From: Stappia sediminis
Lineage (GTDB): Bacteria > Pseudomonadota > Alphaproteobacteria > Rhizobiales > Stappiaceae
Assembly: GCF_009826895.1 (NCBI RefSeq)
Contig: NZ_WUMV01000001.1
Coordinates: 62,001 to 126,000 of the forward strand
Direction: 5' to 3'
Length of the DNA stretch: 64,000 nt
How positions within the stretch are numbered: the first letter of the stretch is position 1; every line of letters starts with the position of its first letter. This document shows positions 36,973-45,094 of the stretch, piece after piece. Under the pieces are notes generated by a model that saw nothing but the letters and a program-made list of their open reading frames with translations, ran no database searches and was not told the origin of the DNA. Made by a program: the position numbers and the translations under genes.

Positions 36973-38412
36973 TTACGCCGGAATTCGGACCTTGGCGCGC
37001 AGGCCCCCCATGGGACTTTCGCCGAGCTGGATGTCGCCGCCGTGCCCGCGCGCAATGTCGAGCGCGATCGCAAGCCCGAGGCCGGTGCCGCCCGTCTCTC
37101 TCGCGCGCGATTCCTCCAGGCGGTAGAACGGACGGAAGACGGTTTCGCGCTTTTCCGCCGGAATGCCGGGGCCGTCGTCGTCGATGGTGATCGTCAGCCA
37201 GCGTTCGTCGTGCTTGGCCTTAAGGCGGATGGTGTCTGCGTATCGCGCGGCGTTCGAAACGAGGTTGGTCAGGCAGCGCTTGAAGGCGATGGGCTTGACC
37301 ATGATGTCGGGCGAACCCGTGATCTTCGACGAAACGCTGGCACCGGCGATTTCCGCCTCCGCTTCGAGGTCCTCGAACATAAGCGCAAGGTCGGTCGGTT
37401 TCGCCTCCTCGTCGCCGTCGCCGCGGGCGAAGGCTAGATAGTCCTCCAGCATGTGATGCATCTCGTCGACATCGCTCTTGAGGTCCGTGACCTCCGGCCG
37501 GTCACCGAGAAGGGCAAGCTGCAGGCGAAAGCGCGTGAGCACGGTGCGCAGGTCGTGGCTGACGCCGGCCAGCATCGTCGTGCGCTGTTCGATCTGCCTT
37601 TCGATGCGCTTGCGCATTTCGATGAAGGCTTGTGCCGCCCTTCGCACCTCCAGAGCTCCACGCGGCCGGAAATCGCCGATCGGCCGTCCCTTTCCGAAGC
37701 TCTCCGCCGCGTTCGCAAGCCGCTCTATCGGCCGGATCTGGTTTCGCAGGAATATCAGGGCGACCACCATCAGGACGAAGGAAGTGGAAATCATCCATAC
37801 GATGAAGATATGCGAGTTCGAGGCGTACGTCTGGCTGCGCCGGGCGATGACGCGAAGGACGTGGTCGGGAAGCTGGATGCGCATTTCGACGTAGCTTGAG
37901 CGGCCGACGGTGTCGATCCAGAAGGGGCGGCGGATCTGCCGGCGGATTTCGTCGGAAAGGACCCTGTCCACGAAATCGAAGAAAGGCTTGGGCCGTGGCG
38001 GGGGAAGGGGCTCGGGCGGAAGGACGGATATGGAAAGTCCAAGCTTGCTGTTGGCGATATCCGTCACAATCGAGAAGTCGGCATCCTGAGGGTAGCGCTC
38101 GATGATTTCGACGAGCGTCGCCACCTCGCGGATCACCGCTTCTGAAAGGCGGCGGGTGACGAGGTCGTAGTGCCGCTCCATGAAGACGAAGGCGAGCACC
38201 GACTGCAGGATAAGGAACGGCAGGACGACAATGAGGATCGCCCGCGTGAAGAGGCCTTTCGGCATGACCCGCCGCAGGCGCCGGGCCACATGCCCGTAAG
38301 GCGTGGCGACGACGGCGCGTGCACGGCGGAAGCCCTCGTTCCGCCACACAGCGGCAGCACGCTCCTTGATGCCGGCCGGGAAAGCGGGAAGCCTTGTGCT
38401 CTTCAATCGCAT
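36973..38412 (-). CDS. EnvZ-type membrane sensor histidine kinase
   Basis: 479 residues. Helix 1 (about 54-78), a periplasmic region with a Pro-rich stretch (PPEPLPPPRPKP), helix 2 (about 201-223), HAMP, then DHp with H286 in LAGVSHDLRTVLTRF, and the ATPase boxes NLVSNAARYA, DDGPGIP and GTGLGLAIA. It should phosphorylate the OmpR-type regulator whose gene it overlaps by 10 bases. The N-terminal 50 residues form a long basic cytoplasmic leader. Signal unknown. Confidence 0.95.
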   Translation of the reverse strand: MRLKSTRLPAFPAGIKERAAAVWRNEGFRRARAVVATPYGHVARRLRRVMPKGLFTRAILIVVLPFLILQSVLAFVFMERHYDLVTRRLSEAVIREVATLVEIIERYPQDADFSIVTDIANSKLGLSISVLPPEPLPPPRPKPFFDFVDRVLSDEIRRQIRRPFWIDTVGRSSYVEMRIQLPDHVLRVIARRSQTYASNSHIFIVWMISTSFVLMVVALIFLRNQIRPIERLANAAESFGKGRPIGDFRPRGALEVRRAAQAFIEMRKRIERQIEQRTTMLAGVSHDLRTVLTRFRLQLALLGDRPEVTDLKSDVDEMHHMLEDYLAFARGDGDEEAKPTDLALMFEDLEAEAEIAGASVSSKITGSPDIMVKPIAFKRCLTNLVSNAARYADTIRLKAKHDERWLTITIDDDGPGIPAEKRETVFRPFYRLEESRARETGGTGLGLAIALDIARGHGGDIQLGESPMGGLRAKVRIPA

Positions 38413-39104
38413 ATCAGCCGGTAGCCGATGCCGCGCACCGTTTGCAGGTAGACCGGATTGCTCGGGTCGTCTTCGATCTTTCGCCTGAGCCGGTTGATCT
38501 GCACGTCGACCGTGCGTTCGGCGAGGCCGCTGTCGTCGCCGACGATGTCGTTGCGCGCGATCGTGTCGCCCGGTTTTTCGGCGAAAAGCGTGAGGATCTG
38601 CTTTTCGCGATCGGTCAGGCGAACCGTCGCGCTGCCGCGTTTCAGGTCGCCGCGCGCACTGTCGAACACGAAGGGACCGAAGCGGATTTCCGGCGGAGGG
38701 CCGGCCGTCGTCGTATCCCGCCTTCTCAGGATCGCGCCTATGCGCAACAAAAGCTCGCGCGGCTCGAACGGCTTGGAAAGGTAGTCGTCGGCTCCCACCT
38801 CCAGTCCCTCTATCCTGTCGGACGTCTCGGACCGCGCGGTGAGCATCAGGATCGGGATGTCGGAACCTTCGCGCATCGACTTCGCCAGCTCAAGCCCGCT
38901 TTCGCCCGGCATCATGATGTCGAGGATCAGCATGTCGAAGGCAAGGCCCTCCAGACGCCGGCGCGCTTCGGCGGCCGTGCCGGCGGTCGTCACCCGGTAG
39001 GCGTTTTCGCTCAGGAAGCGGCTCAGGAGGTCGCGCAGGCGCTTGTCGTCGTCGACGACCAGAAGGTGGGCGGCATTGTCGTCAAGGGTCGTCACACTCG
39101 TCAT
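38403..39104 (-). CDS. OmpR-type response regulator (PetR-like)
   Basis: 233 residues. Receiver domain with acidic pocket VVDDDKRLRD, phospho-Asp D62 in LILDIMMPG, and Lys in YLSKPFEP; then a winged-helix DNA-binding domain (LTDREKQILTLFAEKPGD, GIGYRLICD). ATG 39104 is nearly on top of the AAGAAGG ribosome site; GTG three codons later has better spacing. The MarR-OmpR-kinase arrangement recalls PetP-PetR of Rhodobacter capsulatus, where PetR is required for bc1 growth phenotypes; that link is inference here. Confidence 0.94.
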   Translation of the reverse strand: MTSVTTLDDNAAHLLVVDDDKRLRDLLSRFLSENAYRVTTAGTAAEARRRLEGLAFDMLILDIMMPGESGLELAKSMREGSDIPILMLTARSETSDRIEGLEVGADDYLSKPFEPRELLLRIGAILRRRDTTTAGPPPEIRFGPFVFDSARGDLKRGSATVRLTDREKQILTLFAEKPGDTIARNDIVGDDSGLAERTVDVQINRLRRKIEDDPSNPVYLQTVRGIGYRLICD

Positions 39105-39129
39105 CCTTCTTGTTATTGCCCGTGCCCGG

Positions 39130-39672
39130 TCAGCCCTTGTCGCGCTCGATCAGGCGGACGACGTCGCGCCGTTGGTCTGGATCGATCATTTCGTAGAGGA
39201 ATCGTCGGGCGATTTCTTGACCGTCGTCCGGAAGGCCGGCAAGCGCGCGCGATATCCTTTTCGTCTGCAGGTCGGTCAGCCGCATCGCGAGCGCGGCCCC
39301 TTTTTCCGTGGCATAAAGCAGCCTCTCGCGCCGGTCGACCGGGCCCGGTTCCTGGACGATGAAATCCTCGTCGACAAGCTGCTTCAGAACGCGCCCGAGG
39401 CTTTGCTTGGTGATCTTGAGGATCGCCAGCAGATCCGTCACCCGAAGCCCCGGATTCCGGTTGACGAAGTGCAGGACGCGGTGGTGCGCCCGCCCGAAGC
39501 CGTATTCCGCCAGCACCTCGTCCGGGTCGGACGTGAAATCGCGGTAGGCGAAGAAGAGAAGCTCGATCAGGTCATAGGGCGGTTCGCCCGTGCCTTGCAC
39601 GGTGCGTGGCGGATCCACGTTTCTGTCCCGCCCGCCTTTTTCAGTCGATGTCTTGAAATTTATGTCAGCCAT
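39130..39672 (-). CDS. MarR-family regulator (PetP-like)
   Basis: 180 residues, winged helix-turn-helix. RAHHRVLHFVNRNPGLRVTD and ILKITKQSLGRVLKQLVDED hold the DNA-recognition helix, with the wing at PVDRRERLLY. It is first gene of a three-gene operon (25 bases to the response regulator) and is divergent from ilvE across 302 bases. The R. capsulatus counterpart PetP is a MarR protein encoded next to PetR. Confidence 0.92.
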   Translation of the reverse strand: MADINFKTSTEKGGRDRNVDPPRTVQGTGEPPYDLIELLFFAYRDFTSDPDEVLAEYGFGRAHHRVLHFVNRNPGLRVTDLLAILKITKQSLGRVLKQLVDEDFIVQEPGPVDRRERLLYATEKGAALAMRLTDLQTKRISRALAGLPDDGQEIARRFLYEMIDPDQRRDVVRLIERDKG

Positions 39673-39974
39673 ATTGACATATTTCGTGCCGATTGTTACT
39701 GGTGAGAGGCCTTTGGAGAAAGGAATGAACCGTTTGCCTTAATTTTGGGCAATGTTCGGACCATTTTTGCTCCCAAAGGCTGTTGATGAGTATCTGTGCC
39801 CGTTGGGGCACTTGGCCTAAGATATCGACAGATTGGCCCCGGCGCAAAAGCGCAAATGGGGGAAAACATACAGTCCGTGCAAATACTTCGCCGGGTGACA
39901 GGCGGGGCGGGCTGACAAGGCGGGTTTTTGAGGGCTCGGGCGATAATGCGGACGGGCCGAGTGGAGTAACGAAA
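39673..39974. other. Divergent promoter region between the MarR operon and ilvE
   Basis: 302 bases. The 39690-39790 part is relatively AT-rich (TTTGCCTTAATTTTGGG, CATTTTTGCTCCC) and should contain both promoters. CCTTTGGAG and CTCCCAAAGG (39710-39780) show partial inverted similarity that might be a regulator site. No RNA gene recognised. Confidence 0.4.
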
Positions 39975-40877
39975 ATGGCTGGCATCGCATTCGATCAGCG
40001 TGACGGGGAGATCTGGTACAACGGCGTCTTCGTTCCCTGGAAGGACGCCAAGCTGCATGTGCTGACCCATGGTCTGCATTATGCCAGCTGCGTTTTCGAG
40101 GGCGAGCGCGCCTATGGCGGCGAGGTATTCAAGCTCGAGGAACATACCGAGCGCCTGCACACGTCGGCCAATGTCCTCGGCTTCGAGCTGCCCTATTCCA
40201 GTGAAGAGATCAACGCGGCGACGCGCGAGCTTCTTGCCCGCCAGAACCTTGTGGATGCCTACGTTCGCCCCGTCGCCTGGCGCGGCAGCGAGATGATGGG
40301 TGTTTCAGCCCAGCACAACCGCATCAACGTGGCGATCGCCGCCTGGGAATGGCCGAGCTACTTCAAGCCGGAAGAGCGGCTGAAGGGCATTCGCCTCGAT
40401 ATGGCCGAATACCGCCGGCCGGACCCGATGACGGCGCCTTACAAGTCGAAAGCCGCGGGCCTCTACATGATCTGCACGCTGTCGAAGCATGCCGCCGAAC
40501 GCAAGGGCTATGCCGATGCGCTTATGCTGGATTGGCGCGGCCAGGTGGCGGAGGCGACGGGCGCCAATGTCTTCTTTATCAAGGACGGGAAGATCCACAC
40601 GCCGACGCCGGATTGCTTCCTGGACGGCATCACGCGGCGCACGGTGATCGATCTGGCGCGCGCGCGCGGGTTCGAGGTGATCGAGCGCGTGATCATGCCG
40701 GAGGAGATGGAAGGCTTCGAGCAGTGCTTCCTGACCGGTACGGCCGCCGAGGTGACGCCGGTGTCCGAGATCGGGCCGTACAATTTCCAGGTTGGCGAAA
40801 TCACGAAGGTGCTGATGGAAGACTATCACGCCTCTGTCCAGCCGGTCGCCGATATCAAGGCTGCCGCCGCCGGCTGA
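39975..40877 (+). CDS. ilvE: Branched-chain amino acid aminotransferase
   Basis: 300 residues, fold type IV PLP enzyme. Seen: IWYNGVFVPWKDAKLHVLTH, HYASCVFEGERAY, YKSKAAGLYM with the PLP Lys, and the signature WRGQVAEATGANVFFIKDGK, then FLTGTAAEVTPVSEIG. It interconverts leucine, isoleucine and valine with their keto acids. GGAG lies about 9 bases before ATG 39975. A strong terminator follows. Confidence 0.97.
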   Translation: MAGIAFDQRDGEIWYNGVFVPWKDAKLHVLTHGLHYASCVFEGERAYGGEVFKLEEHTERLHTSANVLGFELPYSSEEINAATRELLARQNLVDAYVRPVAWRGSEMMGVSAQHNRINVAIAAWEWPSYFKPEERLKGIRLDMAEYRRPDPMTAPYKSKAAGLYMICTLSKHAAERKGYADALMLDWRGQVAEATGANVFFIKDGKIHTPTPDCFLDGITRRTVIDLARARGFEVIERVIMPEEMEGFEQCFLTGTAAEVTPVSEIGPYNFQVGEITKVLMEDYHASVQPVADIKAAAAG

Positions 40878-40898
40878 GCGTTTCGTGCTCTCAAGTCG

Positions 40899-40932
40899 AA
40901 AAGCCGCCCTTCGTCGAGGGGCGGCTTTTTTG
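40899..40932. terminator. Bidirectional rho-independent terminator
   Basis: AAAAGCCGCCC and GGGCGGCTTTTTT pair around a short loop, with a seven-pair GC stem, between ilvE (plus) and the MFS gene (minus). A and T runs on both sides allow action in both directions. Confidence 0.9.
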
Positions 40933-40948
40933 TTTGCGAGGGCAATAG

Positions 40949-42202
40949 TCAGGCCGGTTCGCGTTCCGCTGGCTGGAACATCCGTCCGCCCTCGGTCAGG
41001 CTGACGACCACGATCGCGAGGAGGCCGAAGCCTGCATAGCCGAGCGCGGTCGGCACAACCGTTCCGTCGTAGAGCTGGCCTATGAAGAAGCCCAGGATCG
41101 CCCCGCCAAGCGTGGTGACGAAGCCGAGCACCGAGGATCCGGTGCCCGCGATCCGCCCGAGCGGCTCCATGGCGAGCGCGTTGAAATTGGGCCCGACGAA
41201 GCCGAAAAGGAACATGGTCGCGCCGAGGATCACGAGAAAGAGGGGCAGGCTTTCGAAGCCGAGAAGCGCAAGGCCCGCTTGCAGGAAACCGAGCGCCGTG
41301 AACCCGACGAGCGCTGCGTGCGAAAGCGGGCGCATGCCATACCGCTCCACCAGCCGGGAATTCAGGAAAGAGGCCGCCGAAATGCAAAGCGCGACGGCGG
41401 CGAAGACGGCCGGAAACCAGACGCCGAGATCGAATATTCCGACGAAGATCTGCTGCGCGGAGGCGATGAAGCCCAAAAGCGCCCCGAAGACGAGAGCCGT
41501 GGCGGTCATGTAGCCGATCGTGATTCGGGTCGTCACCGTCGTGCGATAGGCACCAAGGACCGAGGAGATTTCGAGAGTTCCCCGGTACCGCGGATGAAGC
41601 GTTTCGGGCAGGCGGATCGCGCACCATGCGAACATTGCGACGCCGCCGACGGTCAGCATCAGGAATATCGCCCGCCAGGGTGCGACAATCAAAATGACCT
41701 GGCCGACCGATGGAGCGATCACCGGAACGGCCATGAAAATCATCATGGCAAGCGACATGACCCGCCCCATCTGACGCCCGTCATAGCAGTCGCGCACGAT
41801 TGAAAGGGCCACGACGCGCGGCGCCGCGCAGCCGATGCCCTGAAGAAGCCTCGCAAGAAGCAGATGGTCGAACGTGTCGGCAACCACCGAAAGGACGCTG
41901 GCCGCAGCGTAGAGCCCCAGGCCGCCGAGCAGGATGATGCGCCGCCCGAAGCGGTCCGAAAGCGGACCGTAAAAAAGCTGCGCCGCGCCGAAGCCGACTA
42001 GATAGGCGATCAGCACCTTCTGGCGGTCGTTTTCCTGCGCGACGCCGAGTGCGTCGCCGATGTTGGGAAGCGCCGGCAGCATCGCGTCGATCGCGAGCGC
42101 GTTCAGCGCCATCAACGCGGCGATCATCGCCACGAATTCGGCAAAGGACATGCCGGGATGCGGCGCGGCCTTGACGGCCTCGTCCTGGGTCAGCGTATGC
42201 AT
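40949..42202 (-). CDS. Bcr/CflA-type MFS drug exporter
   Basis: 417 residues, twelve predicted membrane helices. MFS loop motif YGPLSDRFGRRIILLGGL lies after helix 2, and the second-half counterpart LVERYGMRPL is present; helix 1 contains LNALAIDAMLPALP, typical of the Bcr/CflA (DHA1) group with its acidic residue. It probably exports drugs or metabolites with proton antiport. ATG 42202 (MHTLTQDEAV) is taken over an in-frame upstream start because the leader there is not conserved-looking. Confidence 0.92.
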   Translation of the reverse strand: MHTLTQDEAVKAAPHPGMSFAEFVAMIAALMALNALAIDAMLPALPNIGDALGVAQENDRQKVLIAYLVGFGAAQLFYGPLSDRFGRRIILLGGLGLYAAASVLSVVADTFDHLLLARLLQGIGCAAPRVVALSIVRDCYDGRQMGRVMSLAMMIFMAVPVIAPSVGQVILIVAPWRAIFLMLTVGGVAMFAWCAIRLPETLHPRYRGTLEISSVLGAYRTTVTTRITIGYMTATALVFGALLGFIASAQQIFVGIFDLGVWFPAVFAAVALCISAASFLNSRLVERYGMRPLSHAALVGFTALGFLQAGLALLGFESLPLFLVILGATMFLFGFVGPNFNALAMEPLGRIAGTGSSVLGFVTTLGGAILGFFIGQLYDGTVVPTALGYAGFGLLAIVVVSLTEGGRMFQPAEREPA

Positions 42203-42376
42203 GAAGCACCTTGGAAGCACGGAGGGCGGAAAGGAGACCCGCCGTTGAATGCGAAAGTGGTTCGAGAACGAACCATAAGGCAGTCTTACGAATTGCACAT
42301 TCTTTCATTGCCGGTGCGCCGTCAAGGCGGTGACCGCGCATAGCGGATATGCTTTTACGTGGCGTCGTTGGTGATT

Positions 42377-42868
42377 TCAGCCGTCGGACCAGCGCGCGGC
42401 ATCGTCATCGTCGGCCGTCTTGGCCTCCACCCAGCCGCCGGAGCCGGAATCCGCCATGTGTTCTTTTTTCCAGAAAGGGGCACGGGTCTTCAGAAAATCC
42501 ATCATGAAATCCGCCGCTTCGAATGCGGCGCGCCGGTGGCGCGAGGCGGCGACGACAAGGACGATGTTGGCGCCCGGAGCGATTTTACCGTGGCGGTGGA
42601 TTACGGTCAGTCCCGTCAGAGGCCAGCGCTCCGCCCCTTCGCGCGCGATCCGGCCGATCTCGTCTTCCGCCATGCCGGGATAATGCTCCAGTTCGAGCGC
42701 GGAAAGACGTCCGTCCTCGTCTCGGCAAAGGCCAGTGAACGTGACGACGGCGCCGATGTCGCGCCGGCCTTCGCAAAGCCGCGCGACCTCCGCTGTGACG
42801 TCGAAATCCTCCGCCTGCACGCGTACGAGGGGAATGATCCGTTCGCCCGACTGCGCCTTCGTGTCCAT
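42377..42868 (-). CDS. moaE: Molybdopterin synthase catalytic subunit
   Basis: 163 residues. VQAEDFDVTAEVARL, GAVVTFTGLCRD, LELEHYPGMAEDEI, HRHGKIAPGANIVLVV and WKKEHMADSG match MoaE, which moves sulfur from MoaD onto precursor Z to give molybdopterin. ATG 42868 follows a GGGGTG element; an in-frame GTG lies 6 bases earlier. It is 10 bases after moaD. The C-terminus has an acidic tail (TADDDDAARW). Confidence 0.96.
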   Translation of the reverse strand: MDTKAQSGERIIPLVRVQAEDFDVTAEVARLCEGRRDIGAVVTFTGLCRDEDGRLSALELEHYPGMAEDEIGRIAREGAERWPLTGLTVIHRHGKIAPGANIVLVVAASRHRRAAFEAADFMMDFLKTRAPFWKKEHMADSGSGGWVEAKTADDDDAARWSDG

Positions 42869-42878
42869 GGCCACCCCG

Positions 42879-43130
42879 TCAGCCGCCGGTCATGGGCGGG
42901 AAGAAGGCGATCTCGCTCGCCCGGCCGATGGGTTCGTCGTGTTCCACATGCGTCTGGTCGATGGCGACGCGGATCACCTCGGGTTCGGCGAATGCGGCGG
43001 CATAGCCTTCGTCGCGTTCGCTGAGCCAGCCGATCAGGTCGGACACGGTCGCGACGTTGCCGGGCACCTCGATCGTCTCTTCCTCAAGGCCGATGCGCTC
43101 GCGCACCCAGGCGAAATAGCGAACCTTCAT
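42879..43130 (-). CDS. moaD: Molybdopterin synthase sulfur carrier subunit
   Basis: 83 residues, ubiquitin-like. It starts MKVRYFAWVRERIGLEEETI and ends in the required di-glycine (FFPPMTGG), the residue thiocarboxylated by MoeB-type enzymes. It pairs with the adjacent moaE product. Lies between pgsA and moaE on one transcript, 26 bases from pgsA. Confidence 0.96.
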   Translation of the reverse strand: MKVRYFAWVRERIGLEEETIEVPGNVATVSDLIGWLSERDEGYAAAFAEPEVIRVAIDQTHVEHDEPIGRASEIAFFPPMTGG

Positions 43131-43156
43131 AGGTCGTAATCCCAATTGCTCGCGGG

Positions 43157-43753
43157 CTAGTCGGCCATCAGGTGGCCGATGCCGGCGCGGAAATAGTCGT
43201 AGCCAGTATATAGCGTCAAGGTTGCGGCGATCCACAGCGAGATCAGGCCGATCAGAACGGTGCCCGGCAGGACTGCTTCTCCGGCGGGTCCCGCGATCAG
43301 CAGGGCGAGCGCGGCGAGCTGAACGGCCGTTTTCCATTTGGCAAGCCGGGTGACGGGAACGCTTACCCTGAGTTCGGCCAGGAATTCGCGCAGGCCCGAG
43401 ACCAGGATTTCCCGGCACAGGATGATGATTGCCGCGATCATCGACCATCCGCCGATGGTTCCGTCTCCGGCCATCATCAAAAGGCTGACAGCGACGAGGA
43501 GCTTGTCGGCGATCGGGTCGAGCATCTGGCCGAGGCGCGATTGCTGCTGCCATGCGCGGGCGAGATATCCGTCGAGAAAGTCCGTCAGGGCGGCGATGAC
43601 GAAGATCGCAAGCGCGGTCCAGCGCGCGCCGTGTCCCGGGAAATAGAAGCAGAACGCCAGCGCGGGCACCGCCAGGATGCGCCCGTAGGTCAGGAGATTG
43701 GGCAAGCTCCATGCGATCGATCGCTGCGTCGGGCGAATGGGTGTCTCAGACAA
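43157..43753 (-). CDS. pgsA: CDP-diacylglycerol-glycerol-3-phosphate phosphatidyltransferase
   Basis: 198 residues from TTG 43753, which gives the conserved-looking start SETPIRPTQRS and LPNLLTYGRI; no better ATG is present. The CDP-alcohol transferase motif D-G-x2-A-R-x8-G-x3-D-x3-D is exact: DFLDGYLARAW then GQMLDPIADK. Four to five membrane helices. It makes phosphatidylglycerol phosphate, the precursor of the phosphatidylglycerol that Lgt uses. Upstream of moaD-moaE. Confidence 0.95.
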   Translation of the reverse strand: MSETPIRPTQRSIAWSLPNLLTYGRILAVPALAFCFYFPGHGARWTALAIFVIAALTDFLDGYLARAWQQQSRLGQMLDPIADKLLVAVSLLMMAGDGTIGGWSMIAAIIILCREILVSGLREFLAELRVSVPVTRLAKWKTAVQLAALALLIAGPAGEAVLPGTVLIGLISLWIAATLTLYTGYDYFRAGIGHLMAD

Positions 43754-43933
43754 GGCGCGGCCAGTACTCGTCGTGCGTGGACAGGCTTCGATACCGACTT
43801 GAAGCACGGTCCGCGTTGCGTCGTCAATGTGCGAGCGCGGCTTGTTGGCGTCCGGACCGGGAGAACGTCGCAAACCGGACCTTTTTCCGTCGCTTTGCTC
43901 TTGCGATTGTGATCCGCGTTGAACAGAAAATGG

Positions 43934-44665
43934 ATGTCCGTGATGGAGGAAGCGAAATTGGAGCGTTTGAACGACCTCGGCCAGCCGATCGGCTTTGCCG
44001 TGCCGGGTTGGAAGCCCGTCGGACGTCCCCCGTCGACGCCAATGCCCGGGCGTGTTTGCGATGTCGTGCGGCTCGGCGAGAATCATGCGCAGGATTTGTT
44101 CGAGGCTTTCTCTGCGGACCGTGAAAACCGGATCTGGACGTATCTTCCCTATGGGCCGTTCGACAGTGCGGCTTCCCTGGGGAACTGGCTGGAGGCGACA
44201 TGCCTTGGCGAGGACCCGTTGTTTCATGCCGTCATCGACAAGGAAACGGGCAGGGCGCTGGGTGTGGCCAGCTATCTCAGGATCGAACCGGCGACGGGCG
44301 TGATCGAGGTCGGCCATATCAATTTTTCGCCCGCTCTTCAGAAAACCGTGATGGCAAGCGAGGCGATGTTCCTGATGATGGCCCGCGTTTTCGACGAACT
44401 CGGCTACCGGCGTTACGAGTGGAAATGCGATGCGCTCAACGCGCCGTCGATGGCGGCGGCACGACGGCTCGGCTTCGTTTACGAGGGAACCTTCCGTCAG
44501 GCCACGCTCTACAAGGGGCGCAACCGTGATACCGCGTGGTTTTCCGTCACCGACCGGGAGTGGCCGGGGCTGAAGGCCGCGTTCGAGGCGTGGCTCGCGC
44601 CGGACAACTTCGACGACGACGGTCGTCAGCGGCGATCGCTCGCGGAAATTCGAACGAAAAGCTGA
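43934..44665 (+). CDS. GNAT-family acetyltransferase, RimJ/RimL-like
   Basis: About 243 residues; ATG 43934 or 43943 are possible starts. The fold of ribosomal-protein-type acetyltransferases is seen in WTYLPYGPFDSAASLGNWL, GVASYLRIEPATGVIEVGHI, and YEWKCDALNAPSMAAARRLG with FVYEGTFRQATLYKGR. The acetyl-CoA loop is less canonical (SPALQKTVMASEA). Such proteins acetylate small molecules or proteins and some modify antibiotics; the target is unknown. Convergent with the HlyU-like gene. Confidence 0.9.
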   Translation: MSVMEEAKLERLNDLGQPIGFAVPGWKPVGRPPSTPMPGRVCDVVRLGENHAQDLFEAFSADRENRIWTYLPYGPFDSAASLGNWLEATCLGEDPLFHAVIDKETGRALGVASYLRIEPATGVIEVGHINFSPALQKTVMASEAMFLMMARVFDELGYRRYEWKCDALNAPSMAAARRLGFVYEGTFRQATLYKGRNRDTAWFSVTDREWPGLKAAFEAWLAPDNFDDDGRQRRSLAEIRTKS

Positions 44666-44690
44666 CGCACGATCTTCCTCGCAAACGCGG

Positions 44691-44996
44691 TCACTTCGAA
44701 AACAGGCGCATGCCCTGTTCGTCGATGATTTGCCGGCCTTTGCGAAGCGTCATTTCCACGGCTTCGTCGGCGGATGCGCATTTGTCCGCGCGGATGAAGG
44801 TTTCCTCGCGCAATTCGCCGTCGATTTCCCTGGAGATGACGCCGACGACCTGCCATTGACCGTCCGCCTGGCGTGGGGTCGGGCGGATGGTGAACCCCTT
44901 GTGCTCGACGCTGATGCCGCTGCCGGGGCCAGCATCGCTGCCGCTGGCGCCGCCGCTGCCGCCGAAAAGGCCTGAAATAATCTTCCCAAGTCCCAT
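44691..44996 (-). CDS. HlyU-like small protein
   Basis: 101 residues. A Gly/Ser-rich N-terminus (FGGSGGASGSDAGPGSG) precedes the HlyU-type core (YKGF-like VEHKGFTIRPTPRQADGQWQ, VVGVISREIDGELREETF, CASADEAVEMTLRKGRQIID). PF10115 members include Vibrio HlyU, but alphaproteobacterial versions lack a clear DNA-binding domain, so a regulatory role is not assured. Confidence 0.82.
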   Translation of the reverse strand: MGLGKIISGLFGGSGGASGSDAGPGSGISVEHKGFTIRPTPRQADGQWQVVGVISREIDGELREETFIRADKCASADEAVEMTLRKGRQIIDEQGMRLFSK

Positions 44997-45094
44997 GATG
45001 GTGCTCGTTCTTCGTTATATCCCACCATCACTATGGAGCAGACGCCGCCGGGTGCAACCTCACAAACCCGGCAGCGGCGGCGCGGGGTGCGTCG

